A stretch of 64,000 nt of DNA from Sporosarcina sp. 6E9 (GTDB lineage: Bacteria; Bacillota; Bacilli; Bacillales_A; Planococcaceae), in assembly GCF_017921835.1 (NCBI RefSeq), contig NZ_JAGEMN010000001.1, positions 1,295,874-1,359,873 on the forward strand. The letters run 5' to 3'. Under the pieces are notes generated by a model. It did not search any database, was not told the DNA's origin, and was given only the letters and a program-made list of their open reading frames with translations. Positions 41,712 through 50,329 of this stretch are shown here, one piece after another (position 1 is the first letter of the stretch; each line of letters begins with the position of its first letter). A program made the translations under genes and the position numbers.

Positions 41712-44645
41712 TCACTCCTCATTATTTGTCGTTAAGTGGATATATCCTGGTTTCGCCCATTTTTTCTCCACTTCAATCCCCGGCCTTGGATTGCGTTTTT
41801 TATTTCGATGATTTGATTTTGGCAATGGAGATTTTCCAGCTCGTTGAATCACTTCCATCCGTACCATCGTCTGTTTAAAGGCAGGTGTATTTGTGCGTTC
41901 ATCAACTGCAGGGCCAGTCAAAAAGTTAATGGCCGACTCTTTTTCTACTGAATTCATCGGTAAAAAAAGTTCGTTTTCTTTAACCCGATCCGTTACCAGT
42001 GCAGGCAGCCTTAATGCGCCATACGGTGAAACTAGACGTACAATGGAACCGCTTTGCACACCGCGCTCTTTTGCCAGCTTGGGAGAGACTTCCACGAATA
42101 CTTCAGGCACCTTAGATTGGATCCCGTCCGATTTATTTGTTAAATTTCCTTCATGAAAATGCTCAAGCAATCGCCCATTATTAATATGGAGGTCAAATTC
42201 TATCGGAAACTCCACTGGCTCTACCCAATCCGATAATGCAAAACGTGCTTTCCTGTCAGGGAAATTAAACCCATCCTCGAAAAGTAAAGGTGTGCTCGAA
42301 CCATCTAAACTTCCCCATAAAAAACTATCCCAGTTTTCCATCACGCTATAATCCGCTTGACTAAAGAGTGGCGATAAACTTGCCATCTCCGCAAAAATTT
42401 CACTTGGGTGGCTATAGCTCCAATCCGCACCCAGTCGATTGGCAACTTCTTGAATAATCCACCAATCTGCCCTTCCTTGTCCCAATTCAGGAAGTGCTTT
42501 GTATAATCGCTGTACGCGTCTTTCCGTATTCGTAAATGTCCCGTCTTTTTCAAGCGATGGAACTGCCGGTAAAATCACATCTGCATATTGCGCTGTTCTC
42601 GAAAAGAATATGTCTTGAACAACTAAAAAATCCAATTTAGATAGCATATCATGCACGTAATTCGCATTCGAATCGACGAGCGCCATATCTTCACCGACAA
42701 TATACATCGCTTTCATCATATCTTCCTCCACCGCTTGAAGCATTTGTATATTATCAAGTCCAGGTTTATGGTCGATTTTGACGCCATAAGCTGCTTCAAA
42801 CTTTAGGCGAGCTTTTTCATCCGTTACATGCTGATAACCTGGTAGCCATCCTGGAAGCGATCCCATATCACAGGCACCTTGCACGTTATTATGCCCCCGT
42901 AGCGGATAAGCGCCCGCACCAGGACGACGATAATTCCCAGTAGCAAGTAGCAAATTCGAAATAGCTGCGGATGTATCCGAACCGCCTGTATTTTGAGTCA
43001 CACCCATTCCCCATAAAATACATGTGCCGTCCGCTTGATGAATCATTTCTGCGGTTTCGACGAGCTGGGTTGTTGAGACGCCAGTAACTTTTTCCGCGTA
43101 ATCTAGTGTATATTTCTTCAATACTTCTTTAAATTCATCAAATGAATGAACATTTTCCTTTATAAATTCTTCATCATGCCAGCCTTGATCAATCATATAT
43201 TTTGTCACGGCCATGAGCCACACTTGGTCTGTTCCTTGTTTCGGACTGATAAAAATATTTGAACGCTCGGCCATCTCATGTTTCCGTAAATCCGCGACAA
43301 CCAATTTCTGGCCATGTAATTTATTCGCTCGCTTCACGCGTGTAGCTAAAACAGGGTGGCCTTCAGCCGGGTTCGCACCGATAATGATGACAAGACCTGC
43401 CTCGGAAATATCTTTAATCGTGCCGGCATCCCCGCCCATTCCTACCGTACGAAATAATCCGTCTGTCGCAGGTGATTGGCAGTAGCGCGAACAATTATCC
43501 ACATTATTCGTTTCGAATACTTGACGTGCTAGTTTTTGAACGACGTAGTTTTCTTCATTCGTAATCTTCGAGGAAGAAATGATTCCAACCCCATCTTTTC
43601 CATGCTCTTTATTAATTTCGCCAAGTCTTAATGCAACCAGGTCAAGTGCTTCCTGCCATGTCGCTTCAACAAATGACTCACCTTGACGAATTAATGGTGT
43701 TGTTAGCCGTTCTTCGCTATTAACAAAATCCCAACCGAACTTCCCCTTAACGCAAGTGGAAATTGCATTTACAGGTGCCTCCGAAACGGGTTGGATTTTC
43801 AAAATCTTGCGGTCTTTCGTCCACACTTCAAAAGTACAACCCACCCCACAAAATGTACAAACCGTTTTAGTCTTTTTGGTTCTTGTCTCACGCATCGCTG
43901 CTTCTGCCTCGGAAACCGCCATGATTCCACTGTATCCGGGCTCAACATTTTTAACTAGATCAATCAATGGCGACATAACTTCTTCTTTCATTCCGGTCAT
44001 GAATCCAGCTTCACCGAGCATTGATTTCTCCATTAGCGCATTACACGGACATACTGTTACACAATGTCCGCACCCCACACAGGACGAATCATTGATCTTC
44101 GCGCCATTATCCCATAAAACAATCGGGCGGTCCCTTTCCCAATCCATCGTCAACGTTTCGTTCACTTGCAAGTTTTGGCAAGCCTCTACACATTGGCCAC
44201 ATGCAATGCACTGATTTGGATCGTAACGGTAAAATGGATGTGTAAAGTCGACACTGTCCTCTGTGCACTTCGGCTCATAAGGGTATTTTTGGTGTTCAAT
44301 TTCCATCATGTCAACTGTGTTGTGTATTTTGCAGTTACCATTATTGTTGTCGCATACTGTACAATAGAGTAAATGATTTTCAAGAATCCGGTCCATCGCT
44401 TCTGTCTGCGCTTCCTTCGCCGCCCGGGATGAAAGTGAGATATTCATTCCTGAAACGGCTTTGGTTGAACAAGCGCGTAACAGATTGCCATCTACTTCTA
44501 CTATGCACGTATCGCATGTTTCAATCGGATCTACTTCTGGCAAATAACAAATTTGCGGGTGTTCAATTTTAAATGCATTGATTACTTGAAGTATTGTCAT
44601 TCCATCTTGAAAGTTAAAATTCTCCCCATCAATTTTAATTGTCAC
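41712..44645 (-). CDS. fdhF: Formate dehydrogenase alpha subunit (bis-MGD, YrhE-type)
   Basis: A 977-residue cytoplasmic enzyme oxidising formate to CO2. N-terminal [2Fe-2S] domain (CYLPEVDPIETCDTC, then LLRACST), His/Cys-ligated cluster region (LLYCTVCDNNNGNC), two 4Fe-4S motifs (CIACGQCVEAC; CVGCGHCVTVCPC), the molybdopterin domain's own cluster (CTFCGVGCTFEVW), and the active-site SRYCQSPATDGLF, with Cys in place of selenocysteine. The C-terminal MoCo-binding domain ends with a basic tail. Start is GTG behind GGGAGGGG. Transcribed divergently from fdhD, whose product activates it. Confidence 0.93.
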   Translation of the reverse strand: MTIKIDGENFNFQDGMTILQVINAFKIEHPQICYLPEVDPIETCDTCIVEVDGNLLRACSTKAVSGMNISLSSRAAKEAQTEAMDRILENHLLYCTVCDNNNGNCKIHNTVDMMEIEHQKYPYEPKCTEDSVDFTHPFYRYDPNQCIACGQCVEACQNLQVNETLTMDWERDRPIVLWDNGAKINDSSCVGCGHCVTVCPCNALMEKSMLGEAGFMTGMKEEVMSPLIDLVKNVEPGYSGIMAVSEAEAAMRETRTKKTKTVCTFCGVGCTFEVWTKDRKILKIQPVSEAPVNAISTCVKGKFGWDFVNSEERLTTPLIRQGESFVEATWQEALDLVALRLGEINKEHGKDGVGIISSSKITNEENYVVQKLARQVFETNNVDNCSRYCQSPATDGLFRTVGMGGDAGTIKDISEAGLVIIIGANPAEGHPVLATRVKRANKLHGQKLVVADLRKHEMAERSNIFISPKQGTDQVWLMAVTKYMIDQGWHDEEFIKENVHSFDEFKEVLKKYTLDYAEKVTGVSTTQLVETAEMIHQADGTCILWGMGVTQNTGGSDTSAAISNLLLATGNYRRPGAGAYPLRGHNNVQGACDMGSLPGWLPGYQHVTDEKARLKFEAAYGVKIDHKPGLDNIQMLQAVEEDMMKAMYIVGEDMALVDSNANYVHDMLSKLDFLVVQDIFFSRTAQYADVILPAVPSLEKDGTFTNTERRVQRLYKALPELGQGRADWWIIQEVANRLGADWSYSHPSEIFAEMASLSPLFSQADYSVMENWDSFLWGSLDGSSTPLLFEDGFNFPDRKARFALSDWVEPVEFPIEFDLHINNGRLLEHFHEGNLTNKSDGIQSKVPEVFVEVSPKLAKERGVQSGSIVRLVSPYGALRLPALVTDRVKENELFLPMNSVEKESAINFLTGPAVDERTNTPAFKQTMVRMEVIQRAGKSPLPKSNHRNKKRNPRPGIEVEKKWAKPGYIHLTTNNEE

Positions 44646-44689
44646 TGAATGCCCCTCCCTTTGACTACTACAGAATAAGCTTTACTATA

Positions 44690-44718
44690 ATTGTAGTTGA
44701 TATTTTTAGAATAGACAA
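44690..44718 (-). promoter_or_regulatory. Promoter of fdhF
   Basis: TTGTCT (44713-44718), 17-bp spacer and TACAAT (44690-44695) on the minus strand. The -35 box lies inside an inverted repeat. Confidence 0.5.
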
Positions 44719-44727
44719 TGTATTCTA
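44707..44727. promoter_or_regulatory. Inverted repeat between fdhF and fdhD
   Basis: TAGAATA-N7-TATTCTA, perfect 7-bp arms, in the 129-bp divergent region and over the fdhF -35 box. A candidate operator for coordinate control of both genes. Confidence 0.5.
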
Positions 44728-44774
44728 GCATTATAGGTGAATAGATAAATAGCTAAAATGAAAGGGGGATTTCT

Positions 44775-45566
44775 GTGAAGAAAATTCAAAAACGAAATAT
44801 TATACGTTTTTCACTAGGGAGTTTTCATCAAAAAGAAGACAATGTCGCTATCGAGCACCCCGTGACGATTAAAATTAACGATAAAGAATTTATGACAATC
44901 GTTTGCACGCCTGAATATATCGAAGACATGGTAATCGGCTTCTTGGCATCTGAAAGAGTAATCGGTAAATATAGTGAAATTAAAGAGATTTGGGTGCAAG
45001 AAGAGTTGGGATATGTGCACATAAAAACAAATAAGCTTTATCCTTTTTATGAAAACTTGCAAAGTAAACGCTACATCACCTCATGTTGCGGGATGAGCCG
45101 ACAAGGATTTGTTTTCGCAAATGATGCACTCACGGCTAAAAAAATGACCGAGACTCGCGTCACTTTGACAGCCAATGAATGCTTTTCATTAATGGCAGAA
45201 ATGGAGAATTCGGCAAAACTGTTTCAAGATACGGGTGGGGTTCATAACGCTGCATTATGTGATCGGAACGGCATTGTCTTATCAAGAATGGATATCGGGC
45301 GCCATAACGCTTTAGATAAAATTTATGGGCACTGTTTGAAGAATAACATTCCAGTCGGCGATAAAGTGATTGTGTTTAGCGGCCGAATTTCCTCTGAAAT
45401 CCTGCTGAAAGTCGCCAAAATCGGTTGCGAAGTCGTATTGTCGAAATCGGCCCCTACTGAACTCGCATTACAACTCGCCGAGGATTTAGGTATCACGACA
45501 GTAGGCTTTATCAGGGATGGCTCTTTCAATTTATATACACATCCAGAACGAATTATTTTTAAATAA
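44775..45566 (+). CDS. fdhD: FdhD sulfurtransferase
   Basis: A 263-residue FdhD protein, which passes sulfur from a cysteine desulfurase to the molybdenum cofactor so that formate dehydrogenase becomes active. Conserved elements: TPEYIEDMVIGFLASERVI, the CxxC-like loop SCCGMSR (positions ~98-104) with the reactive Cys, DTGGVHNAAL, DIGRHNALDKI and FSGRISSEILLKVAKIG. Start is GTG with AAAGGGGG. It lies opposite fdhF, its target. Confidence 0.93.
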   Translation: MKKIQKRNIIRFSLGSFHQKEDNVAIEHPVTIKINDKEFMTIVCTPEYIEDMVIGFLASERVIGKYSEIKEIWVQEELGYVHIKTNKLYPFYENLQSKRYITSCCGMSRQGFVFANDALTAKKMTETRVTLTANECFSLMAEMENSAKLFQDTGGVHNAALCDRNGIVLSRMDIGRHNALDKIYGHCLKNNIPVGDKVIVFSGRISSEILLKVAKIGCEVVLSKSAPTELALQLAEDLGITTVGFIRDGSFNLYTHPERIIFK

Positions 45567-45621
45567 ATTTCCATCCGGTACCTTCTATGCGGAAATGAAA
45601 TAGAATAGGAGATTTAAAAAG

Positions 45622-46155
45622 TTGGTTAAATTAAATAAGATTAATATCGATTTCGACTGCAATAAGGATACACCTTATTTCCAAGTAGCTTCAGAACAAA
45701 GAATTAGGTTCGGTATGGAAGATTTAAGTATCACTTTGATTCAAAAAATTGTTGGAGATATATTTAAAGAAGATGATCATATAAATGTTATATTTTTATC
45801 AGGGTATGTCGCTAATAATAAGCGTTATTCTTCAAAACCAAAAATCGGAAAAATTATTGAAATAAAAAACTGGCACGAAACCATCGTTAAAGACAGTTCT
45901 ATTGGTGAAGATGTTGTGTACGCTACTATAAAGAATTTAAATCGTAATGATATAATTAAATATTGCTCAAAAATTTATAAAGGCCACAATGAAGCTTATA
46001 TTTCTTTTTTCAACGATAAATCCCTGTTATATGTAAGTAGCGATGTTATTGATATTATTTCAAAGGATGTTAATAAAATTGCGGATTTAAAACGAAAGTA
46101 CTTTGAACAATACAACAAATATTATGAAGAACAGACGAACCCTAATATAGAATAA
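45622..46155 (+). CDS. Hypothetical protein
   Basis: A 177-residue soluble protein with no recognised family. It is acidic-basic mixed and rich in Ile, Lys and Asn (KIVGDIFKEDDHINVIFLSG; IISKDVNKIADLKRKYFEQYN). No signal peptide or membrane span. Start is probably TTG, 10 bp after GGAG. The low-GC codon use is more extreme than in fdhD next door, a possible sign of transfer. It ends in a good shared terminator. Confidence 0.55.
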   Translation: MVKLNKINIDFDCNKDTPYFQVASEQRIRFGMEDLSITLIQKIVGDIFKEDDHINVIFLSGYVANNKRYSSKPKIGKIIEIKNWHETIVKDSSIGEDVVYATIKNLNRNDIIKYCSKIYKGHNEAYISFFNDKSLLYVSSDVIDIISKDVNKIADLKRKYFEQYNKYYEEQTNPNIE

Positions 46156-46156
46156 C

Positions 46157-46186
46157 AAAAAGCATCGTTTTGATACGATGCTTTTT
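46157..46186. terminator. Bidirectional terminator
   Basis: AAAAAGCATCG/CGATGCTTTTT hairpin with an 8-nt loop between convergent genes. Confidence 0.85.
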
Positions 46187-46197
46187 CACATGAAAAC

Positions 46198-46536
46198 TCA
46201 ATCCAAAACCTGAACTCTTATCACATCCGACACCGATATTCGAATTTTTTCAAATGAGGTCGTAAACAATATCTGGCTTAAGCGATAATCGATTCTACTA
46301 ATAACCCCTTCAAAAGTGATGACCTTCCCATCCTTCCAGGTTTTGATGTTTACCGGACTGCCACTTTGAATGCTACGTTCAATTTCTTCTTGAATTAAAA
46401 GCAATTCCCAATCATCAAATTCCGGCTTTTCAACGTAGTCATCCTCGGCCATCCACTCCCTTAACGCTTCCACATGCTCGGGTAACATCATTGCGGTCCA
46501 CTTCTTCGTTCCGCGGTCACGAATGTTTTTGTACAT
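46198..46536 (-). CDS. YolD-like family protein
   Basis: A 112-residue YolD-like protein: RDRGTKKWTAMMLPEHVEAL at the N-terminus is the family signature, followed by a helical middle and a beta-rich end (WKDGKVITFEGVISRIDYR). In Bacillus, YolD homologues often sit with Y-family polymerases such as UvrX/YqjW under SOS control; no polymerase gene is here. Its ATG overlaps the stop of the upstream WYL gene (TAATG). A possible LexA-like box is in the promoter. Confidence 0.82.
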   Translation of the reverse strand: MYKNIRDRGTKKWTAMMLPEHVEALREWMAEDDYVEKPEFDDWELLLIQEEIERSIQSGSPVNIKTWKDGKVITFEGVISRIDYRLSQILFTTSFEKIRISVSDVIRVQVLD

Positions 46537-46757
46537 TAAATCACCATGCTTTCAGTTTGGATCACAGGAACTAGCGCAAGCACATTGTCGATTTTGAAAA
46601 TTCTGGTGGATTTACGCAAATGGCAATAGGCTCGGAAAGTCCCCTCTTCAATTTGAATAACCTTGACTCTTCGCTTACTAATTACTCCGTTATTTGCAAT
46701 ATAAATCATGTCCAGTGGCTCCCTATACTTCATCGAATTCACCAGCTTCATGCGCAC
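46536..46757 (-). CDS. Small WYL-like protein
   Basis: A 73-residue protein resembling the WYL fold alone (REPLDMIYIANNGVISKRRVKV; FRAYCHLRKSTRIFKIDNVLAL). WYL domains are thought to sense nucleic acids or nucleotides in DNA-damage and defence regulators. Stand-alone mini-WYL proteins commonly precede yolD genes. Start is GTG with GGAGGG 7 bp upstream. Translationally coupled to the YolD gene. Confidence 0.72.
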   Translation of the reverse strand: MRMKLVNSMKYREPLDMIYIANNGVISKRRVKVIQIEEGTFRAYCHLRKSTRIFKIDNVLALVPVIQTESMVI

Positions 46758-46778
46758 GGGTGTTCCCTCCTTTCTTTC

Positions 46779-46807
46779 ATTATACGGAATGTGTGTTCGG
46801 TTTGCAA
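46779..46807 (-). promoter_or_regulatory. Promoter of the WYL-yolD operon with LexA-like box
   Basis: TTGCAA (46802-46807), 17-bp spacer and TATAAT (46779-46784). The spacer holds GGAATGTGTGTTCG on the plus strand (46786-46799): one perfect GTTCG half-site and 10 of 14 matches to the B. subtilis LexA consensus. Confidence 0.55.
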
Positions 46808-46919
46808 CTAGGAAAATTATACAGTTAATTGAAACTAGAGCTGAATATCTTTCACATGCTGATGTAAAATAGTATAATTGGCAAGGCTAAACAAGAGTCA
46901 ACATAGAGAGGTGAAGTAA

Positions 46920-47366
46920 ATGTCCCGTCAGCAACAAGATGACAATGATTCAAAAAATAAAGGACAGAAAAAGTTTTTGGAAATATTGGGCGACACCATT
47001 GTTCCCAATCAATTATTATTTGCAATTATATTAAGTGTCAGCATCAGTTTAGGTGGCTATACTATTGGCCTTCGAATTTTTCCCGCAATTGCCAGTGAAA
47101 ATATGGTTGCATCATATTCCCTACTTCTTGGCATTGTAGGTACTGTATTATCTTTAGTGTTATGTTCAATAATCTTTAAGCCTAAACGGATATTACTTGA
47201 GGAAGAGACCTCAATTGAAAGCATGAGGGAAGTTTTTGAAGACTTGCAATTAGATCCCCATGAGGAATTAAAATTGATTGAAAATGATCCGATTATAAAA
47301 AAAGAATTAAAAGACCTTGGCGTGTTAAAACACTTCGAAGCATTGGGTGGTGACAATAAAAAATGA
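46920..47366 (+). CDS. Small membrane protein of the TctA-type operon
   Basis: A 148-residue protein with a polar N-terminus, two spans (QLLFAIILSVSISLGGYTI; SYSLLLGIVGTVLSLVLCSIIF) and an acidic cytoplasmic tail (IESMREVFEDLQLDPHEELK). It overlaps the TctA-like gene by 4 bp. In tripartite tricarboxylate transporters the small subunit TctB has four spans; this is shorter and has no clear homology, so it may be a functional stand-in. No TctC binding protein gene is nearby. Confidence 0.6.
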   Translation: MSRQQQDDNDSKNKGQKKFLEILGDTIVPNQLLFAIILSVSISLGGYTIGLRIFPAIASENMVASYSLLLGIVGTVLSLVLCSIIFKPKRILLEEETSIESMREVFEDLQLDPHEELKLIENDPIIKKELKDLGVLKHFEALGGDNKK

Positions 47367-48718
47367 GTTTACTTATGACCGCCATATTATTCGCCTTTAT
47401 AGGCGCAATTGTTTTTTCCTTGATTGGTTTGATTTCTGGAACAGATGAAACAGCGGTAATGGTTCCCTTAACTTTATTGGTCGTCTTATTAGGTACTCCC
47501 CCAGCAGCGGTTTTTTCATTTTTTATGGCGGCAGTATTAGCAAAACACTTAACTCATGCTGTTCCTACCGCGTTGATGGGGATTCCCGGTGACACTACGG
47601 CAGTTCCTCTAATTGATCATGCAAACACTTTAAGAAGAATGGGCATGCCGCATATTGCATTAAGAAAGATGCTTTCCGGTGGAATTATAGGGGCTTTTAT
47701 CGCACTGCCAACAGCAGTCTTATTAGGTCAATTTCTTGGCCAGTTTGCCGATTTCTTTAAATCTTCTTCAGGCATAATCTTTACAATCGCGGCCGTATTA
47801 ATCGCTTTCTTTTCTCAAGGTAGATGGGTAAGTGTATTAATGATTATCCCTTTTGCTTTTTTCATTAAAAGTCTAGACATGATTAGCTTCAGCATATTAG
47901 ACAAACATTTGGTCATTAGTTTCTTCTTAGGGATTGCGATTGGCCCGATGTTCTCTGATATACTCACTGCTACTTCTTCAAGCGCAAAACGGGCAATCGA
48001 AAAAAGCGAGCCGAAGAAATATCAATTGGCACCCGAAACAAACATGTGGAAAGGCTTTTTCCCCAATCCATTGAAAATATTATCAGGAGAACAAAAACTA
48101 TTCACGGCTATTACGGCTTTCATTTCATCGCTCACGTTTGTTTTTAGTCCCGTTGGAATGACTTCTCTAATGGGAGAAATTGTCGGTTCCCGAACAAAAG
48201 GCGCATACAAAAAGTCAACGACTAGCTTAGCCGTTATGAATGGTGTTACGGAATCTACATATATTGCGGAAACAATTATTCCGTTAATCGCTTTTGGTAT
48301 TCCGCTAAGTCCCGTTGCATTGGGTCCGGCTTCCCCGTTATTTATTGCGCCGCCCATTTTTACAATAGACCCCGTCAACAACTTGCATACTTATTTAACG
48401 TCATGGGAGTTTTTCCTATACGGTGCGATTGGTCTTATCGTAGCAGCATTGATTGCCTACCCGTTTACAATGAATTACGCACGAAAAGCTTCAGTCTTGG
48501 TCATGAAATTTATTAGCCAAGAAGCGATTGTCGCAATGTTCATAGCGCTAGCCTGTCTCTTGGCATTCCATGAAGGACAAGTCGTCGGTATCGTTTTAAC
48601 ATTTACAGTAGCGGCGGTTGGTGGCCTGTTAAATCGTATTTTAGGCATCGGTGCAGGCGTGCAATTTATGGTGTTTTATGCGTCGGCTTGGATTATGTTA
48701 AAGATGTTCGGAATCTAA
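47363..48718 (+). CDS. TctA-family tripartite tricarboxylate transporter permease
   Basis: A 451-residue membrane protein of the TctA family, with about eleven spans. Conserved: LISGTDETAVMVPLTLLVVLLG, TALMGIPGDTTAVPLIDHA and GVTESTYIAETIIPLIAFGIP. TctA is the large subunit for uptake of citrate or other carboxylates with a periplasmic-type binding protein. Here the motif 1 Gly-rich loop reads GLISGTDETA. Substrate unknown. Coupled to the small membrane protein upstream. Confidence 0.85.
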   Translation: MSLLMTAILFAFIGAIVFSLIGLISGTDETAVMVPLTLLVVLLGTPPAAVFSFFMAAVLAKHLTHAVPTALMGIPGDTTAVPLIDHANTLRRMGMPHIALRKMLSGGIIGAFIALPTAVLLGQFLGQFADFFKSSSGIIFTIAAVLIAFFSQGRWVSVLMIIPFAFFIKSLDMISFSILDKHLVISFFLGIAIGPMFSDILTATSSSAKRAIEKSEPKKYQLAPETNMWKGFFPNPLKILSGEQKLFTAITAFISSLTFVFSPVGMTSLMGEIVGSRTKGAYKKSTTSLAVMNGVTESTYIAETIIPLIAFGIPLSPVALGPASPLFIAPPIFTIDPVNNLHTYLTSWEFFLYGAIGLIVAALIAYPFTMNYARKASVLVMKFISQEAIVAMFIALACLLAFHEGQVVGIVLTFTVAAVGGLLNRILGIGAGVQFMVFYASAWIMLKMFGI

Positions 48719-48792
48719 TTGCAAGGCCTTCCATTTCAACTAGACCTCTATTATTGATAAGCTATAGGTTACACGTAAAGGAGGGAATTTGA

Positions 48793-49317
48793 ATGAGACT
48801 AAAAGATAAGAAGGTTATTGCCCTTGTCGAAGATGAATTTGAAGATTTAGAACTTTGGTATCCGATTTATCGTCTTCGTGAAGAAGGTGCGATTGTTCAC
48901 TTAGTTGGATTAGAAAAAGGAAAAACGTATATTGGAAAGTACGGTGTTCCAGCAGTATCCGACTATCAGTTTTCCGATATTCGTGCAGAAGATTATGATG
49001 CGATTCTTGTGCCTGGAGGATGGGCGCCTGATAAATTAAGAAGATATGAAGAAGTGCTGAACTTCATCCGTGTTATGAATGATGCTAAAAAACCGATCGG
49101 TCAAATTTGTCATGCCGGATGGGTACTCATTTCAGCTGACATTTTGAAAGGTGTAAATGTAACAAGTACGCCAGGAATAAAACACGACATGATGAACGCT
49201 GGTGGAAACTGGACGGATGAAGCTGTCGTTGTTGACGGTCATATTGTTTCTAGTCAACGTCCACCTGATTTACCGCCATATGTTAAAGCATTTGCAGATG
49301 TACTTGCTGCGAAATAG
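48793..49317 (+). CDS. DJ-1/PfpI family protein (YfkM-like)
   Basis: A 174-residue member of the DJ-1/PfpI group: IALVEDEFEDLELWYPIYRLREEGA opens it, LVPGGWAPDKLRR and the nucleophile elbow GQICHAGWVLISA (Cys about 104, His next to it) follow. It contains the conserved Glu near residue 15. Members act as deglycase, protease or chaperone in stress; B. subtilis YfkM is a general stress protein. Monocistronic with AAAGGAGGG and a terminator. Confidence 0.88.
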   Translation: MRLKDKKVIALVEDEFEDLELWYPIYRLREEGAIVHLVGLEKGKTYIGKYGVPAVSDYQFSDIRAEDYDAILVPGGWAPDKLRRYEEVLNFIRVMNDAKKPIGQICHAGWVLISADILKGVNVTSTPGIKHDMMNAGGNWTDEAVVVDGHIVSSQRPPDLPPYVKAFADVLAAK

Positions 49318-49326
49318 ATAATTATC

Positions 49327-49362
49327 AAACCCGGTTCTGCTTACTAGCAGAATCGGGTTTTT
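49327..49362 (+). terminator. Terminator after the PfpI gene
   Basis: AACCCG-TTCTGC/GCAGAA-CGGGTT stem with one bulge, then TTTTT. Confidence 0.85.
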
Positions 49363-49447
49363 AAGATATACGAAGAAAAATTCCTTCCTTCTCTTGTTTG
49401 TGTATAATTGTATATAGTGCAAAGTGTTGGTAGCCAGGGGTGAGCGC

Positions 49448-50278
49448 GTGGATTCAAAGAACGATTATGAAGATAAAAAGATTGAAGTCGAAAGCAGTCA
49501 AGAAGTTGACGGAGAAATTAGCGATGAAGAATTACAGGTACTTGTATTAGAAGCACAGCGGGAGGCGCTTTACAAGGCATCACTTGAGCAACCAAATTCC
49601 AAACCAAGACATTCCTTCCCGAAATGGATTTTTTGGTTGATGTCAATCATGATGCTCGTTAGTACATTTTCAGTCGTATTTGAAATCTATTCGATTCCAG
49701 CAATTGACTTTTTAAGAACATCAATGAAGCTGTCGCAACAAGAGGATATTGCGGCTTATAAAGACGCTGTTGTCGTAGTTGTGACAGAGGATGGTAAAGG
49801 TACGGGTTTTAGTATCTCCAGCGATGGAACAATACTGACAAATCATCACGTCATTGAAGGAAATACCGCAATCACCGTTGTGTTTCCCGATGAAGGTCGT
49901 TTTACAGCTACTGTTGTAAATACATACCCGTCAGTCGACCTTGCTGTGTTGGATGTCGATGCCGAAAACCTACCGTTTTTAGAACTTGCAGATCAAACAA
50001 TATTTACCAGCCATGAACCAATTTACTTCATTGGTAATCCACTGAGTTTTAAAGGAATCGCAAATGAAGGAACAATTATTGATTATACACAATTAACTGA
50101 TTGGGACGTTCCAGTCATTATGATGGAAGCACCTGTTTATCGAGGAAATAGTGGCAGTCCTGTAATCAATCGAAGCGGTGAAGTAATTGGTGTTGTATTT
50201 GCGACTATGAAAGACGAAGTCCACGGTAAAGTTGGTTTGTTTGTGCCGATCGATGAGTATTATCATGCGATTGAGTGA
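49448..50278 (+). CDS. Membrane-anchored trypsin-like serine protease (S1C-like)
   Basis: About 276 residues. N-terminal acidic cytoplasmic region (DEELQVLVLEAQREALYKA), one span (WIFWLMSIMMLVSTFSVVFEI, about 60-80), then an extracellular protease domain with the full triad: TNHHVIEGN (His), SVDLAVLDVD (Asp) and RGNSGSPVINRSG (Ser). No PDZ domain, so it is shorter than HtrA. Start is GTG at 49448, 7 bp after AGGGG. Substrate unknown; cell-envelope quality control is plausible. Confidence 0.85.
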   Translation: MDSKNDYEDKKIEVESSQEVDGEISDEELQVLVLEAQREALYKASLEQPNSKPRHSFPKWIFWLMSIMMLVSTFSVVFEIYSIPAIDFLRTSMKLSQQEDIAAYKDAVVVVVTEDGKGTGFSISSDGTILTNHHVIEGNTAITVVFPDEGRFTATVVNTYPSVDLAVLDVDAENLPFLELADQTIFTSHEPIYFIGNPLSFKGIANEGTIIDYTQLTDWDVPVIMMEAPVYRGNSGSPVINRSGEVIGVVFATMKDEVHGKVGLFVPIDEYYHAIE

Positions 50279-50298
50279 CAGCAGCCTCATTGCTGCTT

Positions 50299-50322
50299 GC
50301 GCCCGGACACTGTTTCGGGCGC
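50299..50322. terminator. Hairpin between convergent genes
   Basis: GCGCCCG/CGGGCGC stem, 10-nt loop. No strong T run. Confidence 0.55.
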
Positions 50323-50329
50323 ATGAACT

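Noticed and set aside
43756-44214. 152-residue plus-strand ORF opposite fdhF
   Set aside because: Shadow of the iron-sulfur region of fdhF; no ribosome binding site or homology.
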